Both the position numbers and the translations under genes were made by a program. Below, one piece after another: positions 34,249 to 46,867 of a DNA stretch of 64,000 nt (position 1 is its first letter; each line of letters opens with the position of its first letter). A model generated the notes under the pieces. That model saw only the letters and a list, made by a program, of their open reading frames with translations. It was not told the DNA's origin and did not search any database. The stretch spans positions 1 through 64,000 of the forward strand of contig CAVRAP010000021.1 of the NCBI GenBank assembly GCA_963718995.1, written 5' to 3'. The DNA is from UBA4744 sp963718995 (lineage in GTDB: Bacteria; Actinomycetota; Acidimicrobiia; Spongiisociales; UBA4744).

Positions 34249-36279
34249 CTAGTCCGGCTGGATGTCTTCGGCTGTACCCAACGGTGCTGCTTCTCCACTC
34301 GAGGTGGCCATGAGCCGCTCCATGACCTGATTTCTGGCGCCCGGCATACCGAAACCGGTCACGACGTCTCCGGAGTCCAACACCGTGTTGCCTTCCGGAA
34401 CCAGAACTGCCCGCCCGCGACGAATAGCGACCAGGGTGATGCCGGCGGGCCAGTGCACCTCCTTTACGGGCCGACCGTCTGCCATGGAGCCGGTCGGGAT
34501 GTGGAACTCGAAGAACTCGGCGTCGGGTCGCGTCCACAAACGATCTCGTTTTCTCCTCAACTCTGTCTCGGTTACCTCGTTGAGCGCAAAGTGGTAGGCC
34601 TTCACGGCCGTCTCTCGTCTGAACATACCGACGAGTTGGCTCGGGTCTTCCTCTGCTACGACCGGGAGGCGTCCGACTCCAAGCGAAGCCATACGTTCCA
34701 GCGCCAACGACACCGGCGTGTCCTTGGTCACCGTTACGGGTCGGGGTGTCATCGCCTCGGCGGCGCTGACCTGGTCGGACGGCCCCCCGGAACGGACAAC
34801 ATCAGTGATGGTCAGAATCCCGACGAGCGCGTCATCATGATCGACGACCGGTAAGCCGTGATGCCGGTTGCGATCGAGGAGAGCTTGCACCTCGCCGGTG
34901 GTCATGTCGGGACGAATCACCACCCCGCGCGGGGTCATCACCTCTCCAACGGTCACGGTATCGAGCAGGTCAACGTCGCTGGTCTTCAGCAAACGGATGC
35001 CCCGCCGGACCAGCGGGATCGTGTAGACGCTCTCCTTGTGAACCCGGTCGGCGATGAGGGTGGCCAATGACGTGGCCAACATCAGCGGGAGCACCAGTCC
35101 GTAATCTCCGGTCAGTTCAAAGACGATCAGGATCGAGGTCAACGGAGCGCGCGCCACGGCCGCAAAAGCGGCAGCCATTCCGACCACCGCAAAGGCTCCA
35201 GCGTCCAGCTGAGAAATCGACCAAACCGGCGCCAGCAAAGTGGCCAGGCCGGCACCGACCGTAGAGCCGATGAAGAGGGCGGGCATGAAGTGGCCGCCTG
35301 ATCCGTGTGAGCCAAGCGTGCCGGCGGTGGCCAGGATCTTCAAACCTGCCAAACCGAGGAGCACCCACCAGGCTATGGCAAGTGGTTCACCCCCGACCAG
35401 CTGCTGGATGAATCGCTGGCCGGTGCCGAAGATGCGTGGTTCGAAGGCGATAATGCCTGCCACCGGAAGCCCGAGCATGATTGGTCGCAGCCAGGGTCGC
35501 TTCTCGAAGAGCGGGATTGGGTTGTGAACCCCGTCGAAAGCCTTGAGGAAGAGGAACCCGAACCCGGCCGCCAACACTCCCAAGAACGCGTAGAGGAGCA
35601 ACTCACGAGGGTCGCCGACCTCGTGGGGCACGGCGGAAAGGATGCGCTCTTCTCCCACGAGCGTCCGGGTTGTCACAGCCGCCGTAACCGACGCGATGAC
35701 GACTGCATTCAGGTGCCTGATGGCGAAATTGCCCAGGATCACTTCCATGGCAAACAGCATCCCGGCGATCGGGGCGTTGAACGTCGCACCGATACCTGCA
35801 CCCGCCCCGGCTGCCACCAGGCTGCGGACCTGGTCCTCGCCCAGTCCGCTGTGGCGGCCAATCGACGAACCGATGGCGGCGCCGACCATCACGGTAGGGC
35901 CCTCCCGACCGGCCGACCCACCGCCACCGAGGGTCAAGGCGGTGGCGAGGATCTTGAGACCTATTGAGCGGGTTGGGATGTATCCACCCCGGACGGCAAG
36001 GGCAGCCGTCGTCTCGGGGACGCCCGAACCGCGGACCTCCGGGTAGCGGCGGGCCAGGAGCCAAGCCAGGAAGAGGCCGGCGGGCACGGTGAGCAGAACA
36101 AGGTATCGGCCAAATCCGGAGAAAGCCTCGAGTTCAAAGGTACCCCGGTTGACCAGGTCGATTGCGGCGATCAACCCGGCGCCTGCCAACCCCGCCAGAA
36201 ACCCAACCACCAGAGAGAGTGCAATGAAGACGGTGGTTCGTCGGGGATCGGCCAGCTTGCGGAGGCGACTCTTGATCAC
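34249..36279 (-). CDS. ClC chloride channel/antiporter with CBS and TrkA-C domains
   Basis: A 676-residue protein. The ClC membrane core (about 15-420) carries the three ion-path motifs: GSGVPE (84-89), GREGP (124-128, with the gating Glu that favours an H+/Cl- antiporter) and GGHFMPALF. Two CBS domains follow (EVMTPRGVVIRPDM and AEAMTPRPVTVTKD mark their starts), and the last about 90 residues resemble an RCK/TrkA-C domain. The GTG start overlaps the stop of the M28 peptidase gene by 4 bp, so the two are probably one transcript. Confidence 0.92.
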   Translation of the reverse strand: MIKSRLRKLADPRRTTVFIALSLVVGFLAGLAGAGLIAAIDLVNRGTFELEAFSGFGRYLVLLTVPAGLFLAWLLARRYPEVRGSGVPETTAALAVRGGYIPTRSIGLKILATALTLGGGGSAGREGPTVMVGAAIGSSIGRHSGLGEDQVRSLVAAGAGAGIGATFNAPIAGMLFAMEVILGNFAIRHLNAVVIASVTAAVTTRTLVGEERILSAVPHEVGDPRELLLYAFLGVLAAGFGFLFLKAFDGVHNPIPLFEKRPWLRPIMLGLPVAGIIAFEPRIFGTGQRFIQQLVGGEPLAIAWWVLLGLAGLKILATAGTLGSHGSGGHFMPALFIGSTVGAGLATLLAPVWSISQLDAGAFAVVGMAAAFAAVARAPLTSILIVFELTGDYGLVLPLMLATSLATLIADRVHKESVYTIPLVRRGIRLLKTSDVDLLDTVTVGEVMTPRGVVIRPDMTTGEVQALLDRNRHHGLPVVDHDDALVGILTITDVVRSGGPSDQVSAAEAMTPRPVTVTKDTPVSLALERMASLGVGRLPVVAEEDPSQLVGMFRRETAVKAYHFALNEVTETELRRKRDRLWTRPDAEFFEFHIPTGSMADGRPVKEVHWPAGITLVAIRRGRAVLVPEGNTVLDSGDVVTGFGMPGARNQVMERLMATSSGEAAPLGTAEDIQPD

Positions 36280-38040
36280 GCCATGAAACTAGTTGGTGTG
36301 GCCTGAGAGGTCGGTTGGTTGTCGGAGGTCGGCCCCGGCCGCGCCTCTGCCGGGACATCGCGAAGTCGGGTTCGCGCACCCGGTTGGCCGGCGACGGACG
36401 CGATGAGGGCCACGACGAGCACGGCCAGGAAGATCACAACGGCGATGGTCTCAACCAAATCCGAATCCGGATTGCCTGGTCGCGGCAGTGCCATCAGCAA
36501 GAACGTGTCGACTGCAGGGACGATCAGCAGGAGCGAAGGAGCGGCGACCAGAATCAGTGATACGAACCGGGAGGCGGGCTCGGGGTGAGCACCGACCGAC
36601 CATATCAAGGCGATCGAGCCACCCAGCGCAGGCCAGACGAAGAGGTAGCTCGCTCCCGGAAGCAACCCGCTCGTGACGCCTGCAAGCGCAACCCAGACGA
36701 GAACCACACTTGCGGAGGCGTCGAGATTGCTCCATCTCCGCTTCGCTCCCCGCCATATCAGTGCAACAAGGCCGGCGCCGAGCGCCAGCAGTGCGAATAG
36801 GTAGGCGTAGCTCTCTCCGACCGCAGGCGTTTGGCGGGCCTTGCTGAAGAGACTCCATACCACGGTGGAGGCCAGCATCGCTACGACCACGCCGACCAGT
36901 ACTACCCCGGAACCAAGGAGGAGCAGCCAGAAGTGAAGTTCTCTACGGCTGACCCGGCGAGCCATGGCCATCGCAAAGAGAACCGCCGCCATACTCGCCA
37001 AAGGGACGGCCCAACCAGTCGGATAGCGCACGATCCATGACCGCATCACGGTGAAGAAGACGAGTTCCCCGGACCGGGGTTGTTCGGTGAGATCCATGTC
37101 ACCAAACTGACGGGTCAGCGATACCGCGTAGGAGCCGTGCTGTTGGAGGCTGCCTAGACCGACGTTGTCCGTCGAGTCGTTGAGGGTGTGGTAGATCGGT
37201 GTCCCTCGAAGATAGGCGAGATGGAATCCCGGTACGTCCCTGGCTGCGAACGGATCGAAATCGGTTCCGATTCCGCCAAACAGCTTGACCGTATCGGTGA
37301 GGAACGAGAAGGCTACGGGGTGGGCCGCTGATTCGGCCAACCCTTCCACGAGCCACTCTTCTGGTCCGTTCAGTTCCACCACCATGGACTGTCCCGATCC
37401 GCCTGCGGCCTCGAAGTTCACGATGAATCCAACATCGTCTGCCCAAGGATGTTGCGCCACGAAGGCCGTTGAGCCGTAGCGGGGGGCGGGCTCCTCGCCA
37501 TCGGTGAGCAGCAAGATCACGTCGTTGCGAATGCCCGGGCCGGCTAGCAAGGCCCGGGCAGCGTCCAGGATGGCCGCCACCGCGACGGCGTTGTCGTTGG
37601 CTCCGTAAGTCATCGGTGCCGAGTCGTAGTGGGCCACGAGTGCGATTGCTCTGGTTGAGTCATGGCCCTCGAGGCGGGCCATGACGTTGGTCGCCTCCAC
37701 CGTTTCTCCCGGTGCGCCGTAGTAGTCCGGGACGGTCATCGGTTGAAGTTGAGGGTCCAAACCGAGAGCCGTCAACTCCCTCTCCAGGTAGCTCCGCACG
37801 CGAGCGTTGGCGGCGCTTCCCATCGGGTGAGGCTCATCAGCGATGTTCTCAATATGTTCGAGGGCTCGTTCGACGGAGAACTCCCCAGGAGTCGTCTCAG
37901 CGGGCGGCCCCCGGGTCACGATAAGGGAGGATGCTCAATGCGCCCAGCGCCAGGATCGTCAGAGTGCCAATGATCCGATTGACACGACGGAGCTTCGGAG
38001 GATCCTCGGTGGGAAGCAAGCCGTTCTGGATGGTCATCAT
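36276..38040 (-). CDS. M28 family membrane metallopeptidase, frame-broken near N-terminus
   Basis: About 587 residues when repaired. A cytoplasmic N-terminus and membrane anchor (RIIGTLTILALGALSILPYR) are encoded from ATG 38040 in one frame; after a G5 run near 37912-37916 the family sequence continues in another frame (PPAETTPGEFSVERALEHI), consistent with one extra G. The M28 domain shows zinc-site motifs LVAHYDSAP, GANDNAVAVAAIL, LLTDGEEPAP and PIYHTLNDSTDN, and the C-terminal 250 residues contain about seven to eight membrane helices. It is probably an aminopeptidase facing the outside. Coupled to the ClC gene by a 4 bp overlap. Confidence 0.87.
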
Positions 38041-38239
38041 TCGCAATCGCGACTACTCCCGCACCCTACGAAACAGTTGAGTTCGCAGCTAGGGCATAAG
38101 GTCACATGGACACTCTTCGGGAACACTGCATACGACGCTGGTCCGGAGCCTCGGGTCGCCGCCCCCGTCTGGTCAGAGTGATGAGCCGGTGGTGTCGGAG
38201 TGTCTGAATCTGCTCCGGCCGCCGCCTCGATGCCGGAAC

Positions 38240-38445
38240 CTACGTGCGGAACCCCTTAGGGCCGCGCAACACCCGGGCCGGGAGTCCGATCAAGGCGCCA
38301 ATCAATTCGAGCACGCCTTTGACCGATACTCCGATCAGCCGGAACGGAAGGGCAATCAGCCACACGAGCGGGTAGAGCAGCAGTGCGAGGAGGGCCAGCG
38401 GCCAGGCGATGACCAGCAAGATCAGCCAGAGGAAGAAACCGGCCA

Positions 38446-38446
<1 letters not shown>
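38240..38446 (-). CDS. 68-residue membrane protein coupled to aconitase
   Basis: Two hydrophobic segments (about 3-28 and 40-58) with a basic C-terminus. The ATG overlaps the aconitase stop by one base (TGATG), which argues for translational coupling and a real gene. No family recognised. Confidence 0.6.
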
Positions 38447-41190
<2,744 letters not shown>

Positions 41191-41332
41191 GGTCACCTCA
41201 ATGAAGAATGGCCGAATTTTGCACAAGTCTACCGCCGGCGTGGATAGGCCTTACCCGCCGGGGCTTTGCTTCGCAGCTCGCAGAAGGCATAATTGCTGCT
41301 CCACACGTTCACTTTTTCCGAGGAGTACATCA

Positions 41333-41992
41333 ATGGAAGTCACGCTGCGCGCTGAGACCGGGCGAACTCAGGGAAGTCGTCCGACGCGGCGTCTTCGACT
41401 AACCGGTCAGGTTCCCGCCGTTGTGTACGGCAAAGACATCGAAACTCAGCCGATCGCCGTGGACGCCCGAGAGCTCCACGGGGTACTGCACACGGAAGCC
41501 GGCCTCAACGCCCTCATTAATCTGGAGGTCGACGGCGGCAAGAAGCAGTTGACCATGGCGAAGGTGGTCGATCGGCACCCGGTGCGGGGCGAGATCATCC
41601 ATGTCGATTTCGTGACCATCTCGCTGACCGAGAAGACCCGGGCCGAGGTCACGCTCGAGCTCCATGGCGATCCGATCGGTGTTGTCGAAGGCGGCATTAT
41701 CGAAACGATCAACAACACTGTGCTCGTTGAAGCCTTTCCGGCCGACATCCCGACCAGCATCGCTATCGATGTGTCGGGTTTGGATGTAGGCGATACGGTG
41801 CGCATCTCCGACCTGCCGGTGATCGAAGGCGTCGAGTACATCGACGATCTCGATGATCCGCTCGTCACCATTGTGTTGCCCGCCGCCGAAGTCGCCGCAG
41901 AAGAGGAACTCGAGGAAGGCGAAGAGGGCGAGGAAGGCGAAGAGGGCGAGGAAGGCGAAGAGGGCGAAGACGTGGAGAGCAGCGACGAGTAG
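41333..41992 (+). CDS. rplY: 50S ribosomal protein L25/general stress protein Ctc
   Basis: A 219-residue Ctc-type L25, which binds 5S rRNA. The L25 domain (RAETGRTQGSRPTRRLRLTG, VPAVVYGKD) is followed by the TL5/Ctc C-terminal domain (VDFVTISLTEKTRAEVTLEL, DIPTSIAIDVSGLDVGDT) and an acidic tail encoded by short tandem repeats. CGAGGAG lies ahead of ATG 41333. Peptidyl-tRNA hydrolase follows directly, the usual gene pair. Confidence 0.93.
   Translation: MEVTLRAETGRTQGSRPTRRLRLTGQVPAVVYGKDIETQPIAVDARELHGVLHTEAGLNALINLEVDGGKKQLTMAKVVDRHPVRGEIIHVDFVTISLTEKTRAEVTLELHGDPIGVVEGGIIETINNTVLVEAFPADIPTSIAIDVSGLDVGDTVRISDLPVIEGVEYIDDLDDPLVTIVLPAAEVAAEEELEEGEEGEEGEEGEEGEEGEDVESSDE
41913..41970 (+). repeat. 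Tandem repeat encoding the acidic tail of L25
   Basis: About three copies of an 18 bp unit made of two related 9-mers (GAAGAGGGC, GAGGAAGGC), producing a Glu-Glu-Gly repeat. Repeats of this type can change length by slippage without breaking the frame. Confidence 0.75.
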
Positions 41993-42013
41993 CGGGTCGT
42001 TTCGGAGCGCCAG

Positions 42014-42595
42014 GTGCAGGTCATCGTTGGTCTTCGCAACCCGGGTTCGGAGTACACCGGAACCCGGCACAACGTTGGTGCCGAAGTTGCCGACGTCCTT
42101 GCCGCCCACTGGGGTGTCGCTCTCAAGCGCGGACCGCTAAGGGTGCGGTCCGACTTGACGAGGCACCGTGTTAACGATCGATCGGTGATCCTTGCCGTGC
42201 CGCGGACCTTCATGAACACGTGCGGTCCTGCCGTGGTTTCCGTGCTTCGCTATTACAAGGCCGAACCGGAAGACCTGCTCGTGGTGCACGACGACATTGA
42301 TCTGCCGTTTGCCCGCTTGCGCCTGCAGTTCGCCCGGGGAACCGGGGGTCACAACGGGGTCAAGTCCATTGTGCAATCCCTTGGCAATAACGACTTCCAC
42401 CGTTTGAAAGTCGGTGTTGGGCGGCCACCCGGTCGGATGGATCCGGCTGCGTTTGTGCTCCGCCCCTTTGCGAAGTCCGAACGTGAGGAAGTTGATTTCC
42501 TGGTTCGAGATGGCGCAGACGTGGTAGAGCAATGGATCTCCGACCCTGAGGGAGCGGTCCAGCTGGCGGCGCGCAGGCGGCCACCTTTGGACTGA
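42014..42595 (+). CDS. pth: Peptidyl-tRNA hydrolase
   Basis: A 193-residue Pth enzyme that frees tRNA from prematurely released peptidyl-tRNA. VGLRNPGSEYTGTRHNVGAE carries the catalytic His, TFMNTCGPAV the substrate-binding Asn, LLVVHDDIDLPFARLRLQ the Asp, and GTGGHNGVKSIVQSLG the second Asn region. GTG start 21 bp after the L25 stop; likely one transcript with it. Confidence 0.95.
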   Translation: MQVIVGLRNPGSEYTGTRHNVGAEVADVLAAHWGVALKRGPLRVRSDLTRHRVNDRSVILAVPRTFMNTCGPAVVSVLRYYKAEPEDLLVVHDDIDLPFARLRLQFARGTGGHNGVKSIVQSLGNNDFHRLKVGVGRPPGRMDPAAFVLRPFAKSEREEVDFLVRDGADVVEQWISDPEGAVQLAARRRPPLD

Positions 42596-42641
42596 GCGGG
42601 GGCTGTAGCGTTGAGCTGCGAGCCAGCCTGGAGGATTCGGA

Positions 42642-44135
42642 ATGGCGGAATACGTCGGAGCGCTGGATCAAGGTACAACCAGCACCCGCTTCATGGTTTT
42701 CAACCACGGCGGGGAGGTGATCTCCTCCCATCAAGAGGAGCATCGCCAGATCTTTCCAAAACCCGGATGGGTCGAACATGACGCTCTCGAGATATGGGAT
42801 CGGTCCCGGCAGGTCATCTCCAAGAGTCTCCAACGGGGAGGGTTACGCCCCGCCGATCTGGCCGCGATCGGGATCACCAATCAGCGGGAAACGGCGGTGG
42901 TGTGGGAACGGGCCACCGGGAAGCCGATCCACAATGCGATCGTGTGGCAGGACACGCGGACCGCAGCCCTCTGCGACGAGCTGGCGACCGAGGGTGGGCC
43001 CGATAGGTTTCGCCCCTTGACCGGCTTGCCACTCGCTACCTACTTCGCCGGGCCCAAGGTGGCCTGGTTGCTCGACCACGTTGCAGGGGCTCGCGCCCGC
43101 GCGGAGGCGGGGGAGTTGTTGTTCGGCACGATCGACAGTTGGTTGTTGTGGAACCTGACGGGGGGAACGTCCGGCGGGCGGCATGTCACCGACGTGACCA
43201 ACGCCTCTCGGACACTATTGATGGATCTGGCCACTCTGGATTGGGATGATGGACTCCTGGCTGCTGTAGGGGTGCCGCTGGCGATGCTGCCGGAGATCCG
43301 TCCGTCGTCGGAGATGTACGGCCGGGCAGTGGATCCGCTCGAGGGTGTGCCCATTTCTGGAATCCTGGGAGATCAGCAAGCTGCCTTGTTCGGCCAGGCT
43401 TGCTTCGATGTTGGTGACGCCAAGAACACGTACGGCACCGGGTGTTTCATGCTTCTGAATACCGGGCCGGATCCGGTTACCTCCCAGAACGGCCTGTTGA
43501 CGACGGTTGCCTACCAGGTCGGTAGTCATCCGGCCGCATATGCCCTCGAAGGCTCGATCGCGATAGCCGGGGCACTCGTCCAATGGTTGCGAGACAATCT
43601 CGAAATCATTGAGTCGGCCCCGGAGGTGGAGGCGCTGGCCCGGTCTGTCGAAGACAATGGTGGCGTCTATTTCGTGCCTGCCTTCTCGGGCCTTTTTGCT
43701 CCGCATTGGAGGAGCGATGCTCGCGGCGTGATCGCCGGCCTGACCCGGTTTGTGAACAGGGGCCATGTGGCGCGGGCGGCATTGGAAGCCACCGCTTTCC
43801 AAACCCGGGAAGTGCTGGAGGCCATGAACCTCGACTCGGGCGTCGACCTCACGTCGCTCAAAGTGGACGGTGGCATGGTATTCAACGAACTCTTGATGCA
43901 ATTCCAAGCCGATCAGTTGGGAGTGCCGGTGATGCGACCGGTGGTGGCAGAAACCACTGCGCTTGGTGCTGCCTATGCCGCAGGTCTGGCGGTTAGTTTC
44001 TGGAAAGATGTCGACGACCTGCGCGCCAATTGGGGCTTGGACCAGCAATGGGACCCCGCGGTGTCAGACTCCCGGCGTGACGAGCTCTTTGCTCAGTGGA
44101 AAAAGGCCGTACGTCGAACCCTGGATTGGGTCTAG
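42642..44135 (+). CDS. glpK: Glycerol kinase
   Basis: A 497-residue FGGY kinase that phosphorylates glycerol to glycerol 3-phosphate. YVGALDQGTTSTRFMVFNH, WVEHDALEIWDRSRQVI, GITNQRETAVVW, IVWQDTRTAA, KNTYGTGCFMLLNTG and LKVDGGMVFNELLMQFQADQ are family signatures, and the length is normal. GGAGG precedes ATG 42642; TAGCGT at 42608-42613 is a possible -10 box. No glycerol facilitator or dehydrogenase gene is adjacent. Confidence 0.95.
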   Translation: MAEYVGALDQGTTSTRFMVFNHGGEVISSHQEEHRQIFPKPGWVEHDALEIWDRSRQVISKSLQRGGLRPADLAAIGITNQRETAVVWERATGKPIHNAIVWQDTRTAALCDELATEGGPDRFRPLTGLPLATYFAGPKVAWLLDHVAGARARAEAGELLFGTIDSWLLWNLTGGTSGGRHVTDVTNASRTLLMDLATLDWDDGLLAAVGVPLAMLPEIRPSSEMYGRAVDPLEGVPISGILGDQQAALFGQACFDVGDAKNTYGTGCFMLLNTGPDPVTSQNGLLTTVAYQVGSHPAAYALEGSIAIAGALVQWLRDNLEIIESAPEVEALARSVEDNGGVYFVPAFSGLFAPHWRSDARGVIAGLTRFVNRGHVARAALEATAFQTREVLEAMNLDSGVDLTSLKVDGGMVFNELLMQFQADQLGVPVMRPVVAETTALGAAYAAGLAVSFWKDVDDLRANWGLDQQWDPAVSDSRRDELFAQWKKAVRRTLDWV

Positions 44136-44189
44136 AGGGCGGGGCGAAGCGACTGGTAGCCTCCAGATGCCAAGCAGAGCGAGGAGCGG

Positions 44190-44591
44190 ATGAAGATCGT
44201 CGTTGGATTCGTCAGGAGCAAACCCGGTAAAGCGGCGCTCGATCGCGCCATAGAAGAAGCCACGTTGCGAGAGGCGCATCTCGTTGTCGTGCATTCGATG
44301 GAAGGTGGCGTCAAGGAAGGTGCCGAAGAGGTCCTCACCTACCGGGCAGAACTCGAAGCGGTCGAGCAGCGCCTCGTTGACCTCGAGATCTCCCACGAGA
44401 TTCACGAATTCGTGCGCGGGCAATCACCCAGTGAGGATCTCATCCAATGCGCGCGAGATGAAAAGGCCGACTTGATCGTCATCGGCTTGCGTCGGCGCTC
44501 ACCGGTTGGAAAACTGTTGCTTGGCAGCAACGCTCAGGAGATCCTGCTCGACGCCGAATGTCCCGTTCTGGCGGTAAAAGCGAGCTACTGA
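44190..44591 (+). CDS. Universal stress protein family protein
   Basis: A 133-residue single UspA domain. MKIVVGFVRSKPGKAALDRA is the first strand and helix; ADLIVIGLRRRSPVGKLLLG followed by SNAQEILLDAECPVLAVK gives the ATP-binding pattern GxxxxG-9x-G(S) seen in ATP-binding Usp proteins. GCGAGGAG lies before ATG 44190, TAGCCT about 30 nt further upstream. Specific role unknown. Confidence 0.88.
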   Translation: MKIVVGFVRSKPGKAALDRAIEEATLREAHLVVVHSMEGGVKEGAEEVLTYRAELEAVEQRLVDLEISHEIHEFVRGQSPSEDLIQCARDEKADLIVIGLRRRSPVGKLLLGSNAQEILLDAECPVLAVKASY

Positions 44592-44601
44592 ACGTTCGGA
44601 C

Positions 44602-45194
44602 ATGCCTGATTTCACGTGCTCAGATTGCGGGACGGCCTTTTCGCTGCCCTCGGCCGTCCTCGACCGGTATCCCGGCTGGCAACCTAGACAGTGTCTTGCC
44701 TGCCGAAAGGGCGGCTAGTGCCGTCCGGGGCGGGTCCGGCCTGAAACGGCCGACCATGGAAGATCCCCTTTCCGGCGTGTTCACCGACGGGGGAGCTTCT
44801 CCGAATCCTGGCCCCGGGGGGTGGGGAGCCGTCTACGTGATCGACGATGTGCTCATCGCAGAAGAACTACGGAGACGCACCCGCGACCACGAACAACCGG
44901 ATGGAGTTGACCGCGCTGATTGCCGCGCTCCGTCTGGTCCCATCCGGCGTTCCAACCGTTGTGTACAGCGACAGCAATCTCGCGGTGCAGACGATCAGGG
45001 AGTGGGCAGCAGGATGGGAGAAGCGCGGCTGGAAACGCAAGACCGGACAAGTCGAGAATCTCGATCTGGTCAAGACCGTGTACCAGGGGTTTCGCTCGCG
45101 TCCGGAACTCGACCTGCGTTGGATCAAAGCGCATGCTGGATTCAAATGGAACGAGTATGCCGATCAGCTCGCCAATCGGTGGCGAGACCGGTAA
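44602..45194 (+). CDS. rnhA: RNase HI with N-terminal zinc ribbon, frame-broken twice
   Basis: Three frame segments appear to make one protein. The first (44602-44718) encodes a 38-residue zinc ribbon with two CxxC pairs (TCSDCG, CLACRKGG). The second starts near 44716 and gives GVFTDGGASPNPGPGGWGA, the opening of RNase HI. The third, from about 44866, gives YGDAPATTNNRMELTALIAA, then VVYSDSNLAVQTIREW and RWIKAHAGFKWNEYADQLAN with the remaining catalytic Asp/Glu/Asp/His. Each step is consistent with one extra base. RNase HI cuts RNA in RNA-DNA hybrids. That the zinc ribbon belongs to the same protein is my inference; it could be a separate small gene. Confidence 0.78.
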
Positions 45195-45327
45195 CCATTC
45201 GCGGGCGGCCAGTCATGGAACGGGGCAATGGAGCATTGCTGAGGCACCCGACTGTCTGAATCAGGCGGGAGTTCCCCAACCACCGTTCGGTCGTGTCAGA
45301 CTGTTTTGATCTAGTCGAGAGAGAGCC

Positions 45328-46704
45328 ATGCCGTACAGAACGATCATCGAGCCCTTCCGTATCCACAGTGTGCAGGCCATCGATTTTCCCACCGCGCGCA
45401 ACGTGAGGAGGCTCTGCAACGCGCGGGGTACAACCTCTTCGGGCTGCACGGCGACGAGGTGATCATCGACCTCCTCACCGATTCCGGTACCGGGGCCATG
45501 TCGGCTCAACAGTGGGCGGGGATGATGGTTGGAGATGAATCGTACGCAGGGAGCCGGTCGTTCTATCGGTTCCGGGACGTCGTTGCAGACCTCACGTCGT
45601 TCAAAGAAATCATCCCTACCCATCAAGGTCGAGCGGCGGAGAAGATCCTCTTCACGACTGTGGTTAAAGCGGGGGACGTTGTTCCGAACAACACGCACTT
45701 CGACACGACGCGGGCCAACGTCGAGTATCAGGGCGCTGAGGCTCGCGATCTCCTGATCGCTGAGGGCCGGAATCCGGCCTCGGAGTTCCCCTTCAAAGGA
45801 GATATGGATGTTGATGCACTCGTCCGGACCATCGAGGAGGTAGGCCGGGATCGGGTGCCCCTGGTCATGGTCACCGTCACGAACAACTCGGGCGGTGGTC
45901 AGCCCGTGTCGATGGCCAACCTCCGTGCGGTTCGGGAAGTTTGTGACCGCTACGACATCCCGTTCTTCCTCGATGCGTGCCGGTTCGCCGAGAACGCCTG
46001 GTTCATCAAACAGCGTGAAGATGGTTACGCGAAGCACATCACCCAAAGAGATAGCTCAGGAGATGTTCTCGCTGGTGGACGGGTGCACGATGTCGGCCAA
46101 GAAGGATGGGCTCTCGAACATCGGTGGCTTCCTGGCCATGAACGATCCCGACCTGGCTCAGCTGTGCAGGAATCTGCTCATCTTGACGGAGGGTTTTCCT
46201 ACCTACGGCGGTTTGGCCGGCTACGACCTCGAAGCCATCGCTCAGGGGCTCGTCGAGGTTCTGCAGGAGGAGTATCTGCACTACCGGATTCGATCGACGG
46301 CCTATCTGGCCGAAAAAGTGAGCGGTGCCGGAGTCCCGATCGTGCGGCCCCCCGGCGGACACGCCGTCTATCTCGACGCCAAGAGCTTTCTCCAGCACAT
46401 TCCCGCGCACGAGTACCCGGCCCAGTCCCTGGCCGTCGAGCTCTATCGCGAAGGTGGAGTGCGAGGCGTGGAGATCGGCTCAGTCATGTTCGGCAAACCG
46501 CAAGCTGACGGTACGGAGGTCCCGGCCGCTATGGAATTGGTGCGTCTTGCTGTTCCCCGTCGGACCTACACCCAATCACACATCGACTACGTCGGCGAGG
46601 TAGTGATCGCGGTGGCCGAACGGGCCAAGAGTTTGCGCGGCTACCGCATCGTTGAGCAGGCACCCTGGCTGCGCCACTTCACGGCTCGTTTCGAGCCGGT
46701 GTAG
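45328..46704 (+). CDS. Tryptophanase/tyrosine phenol-lyase family protein, frame-broken twice
   Basis: A PLP-dependent beta-eliminating lyase of about 458 residues when repaired. The first 20 codons from ATG 45328 (EPFRIHSVQAIDF) are in one frame; near 45385-45392 one base appears missing, after which GYNLFGLHGDEVIIDLLTDS begins and QWAGMMVGDESYAGSRSFYR and IIPTHQGRAAEKIL follow. Near 46038-46050 one base appears extra, after which EIAQEMFSLVDGCTMSAKKD (with the PLP Lys) and GGLAGYDLEAIAQGL follow. The family cleaves Trp, Tyr or related amino acids to pyruvate and ammonia; the substrate is not determined. A lysine aminotransferase follows. Confidence 0.87.
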
Positions 46705-46710
46705 GAGCGT

Positions 46711-46729
46711 CTCCCCCTGACGAGGGGAG
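46711..46729 (+). terminator. Hairpin after the beta-eliminating lyase gene
   Basis: Inverted repeat CTCCCC / GGGGAG with a 7 nt loop, 7 nt after the lyase stop. A second small inverted repeat (CCGCC / GGCGG) lies about 25 nt further on. Neither has a clear T-run. Confidence 0.4.
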
Positions 46730-46831
46730 CGAGTCGGTAGGGGCGAGTACCGCCGAAGGCGGGGAGGGGGGCCGACTGTCGGCTACTGGCTTCTGATTTT
46801 TCCCCTTCTGCGCCCTGTAGGGTTCCGGGTA

Positions 46832-46851
46832 CGGGTCCTCTCCTGGACCCG
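46832..46851 (+). promoter_or_regulatory. Hairpin just upstream of the lat ribosome-binding site
   Basis: Perfect 7 bp inverted repeat CGGGTCC / GGACCCG with a 6 nt loop, ending only a few nt before the GAGAGGAG that serves ATG 46868. A TAGGGT box lies about 15 nt upstream. It could control translation or mRNA stability. Confidence 0.4.
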
Positions 46852-46867
46852 GCGAGAGGAGCTGTGG

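Noticed and set aside
37712..38181. Plus-strand frames opposite the M28 N-terminus
   Set aside because: The opposite strand encodes a membrane anchor that joins the M28 protein after one frame correction, which explains the region better.
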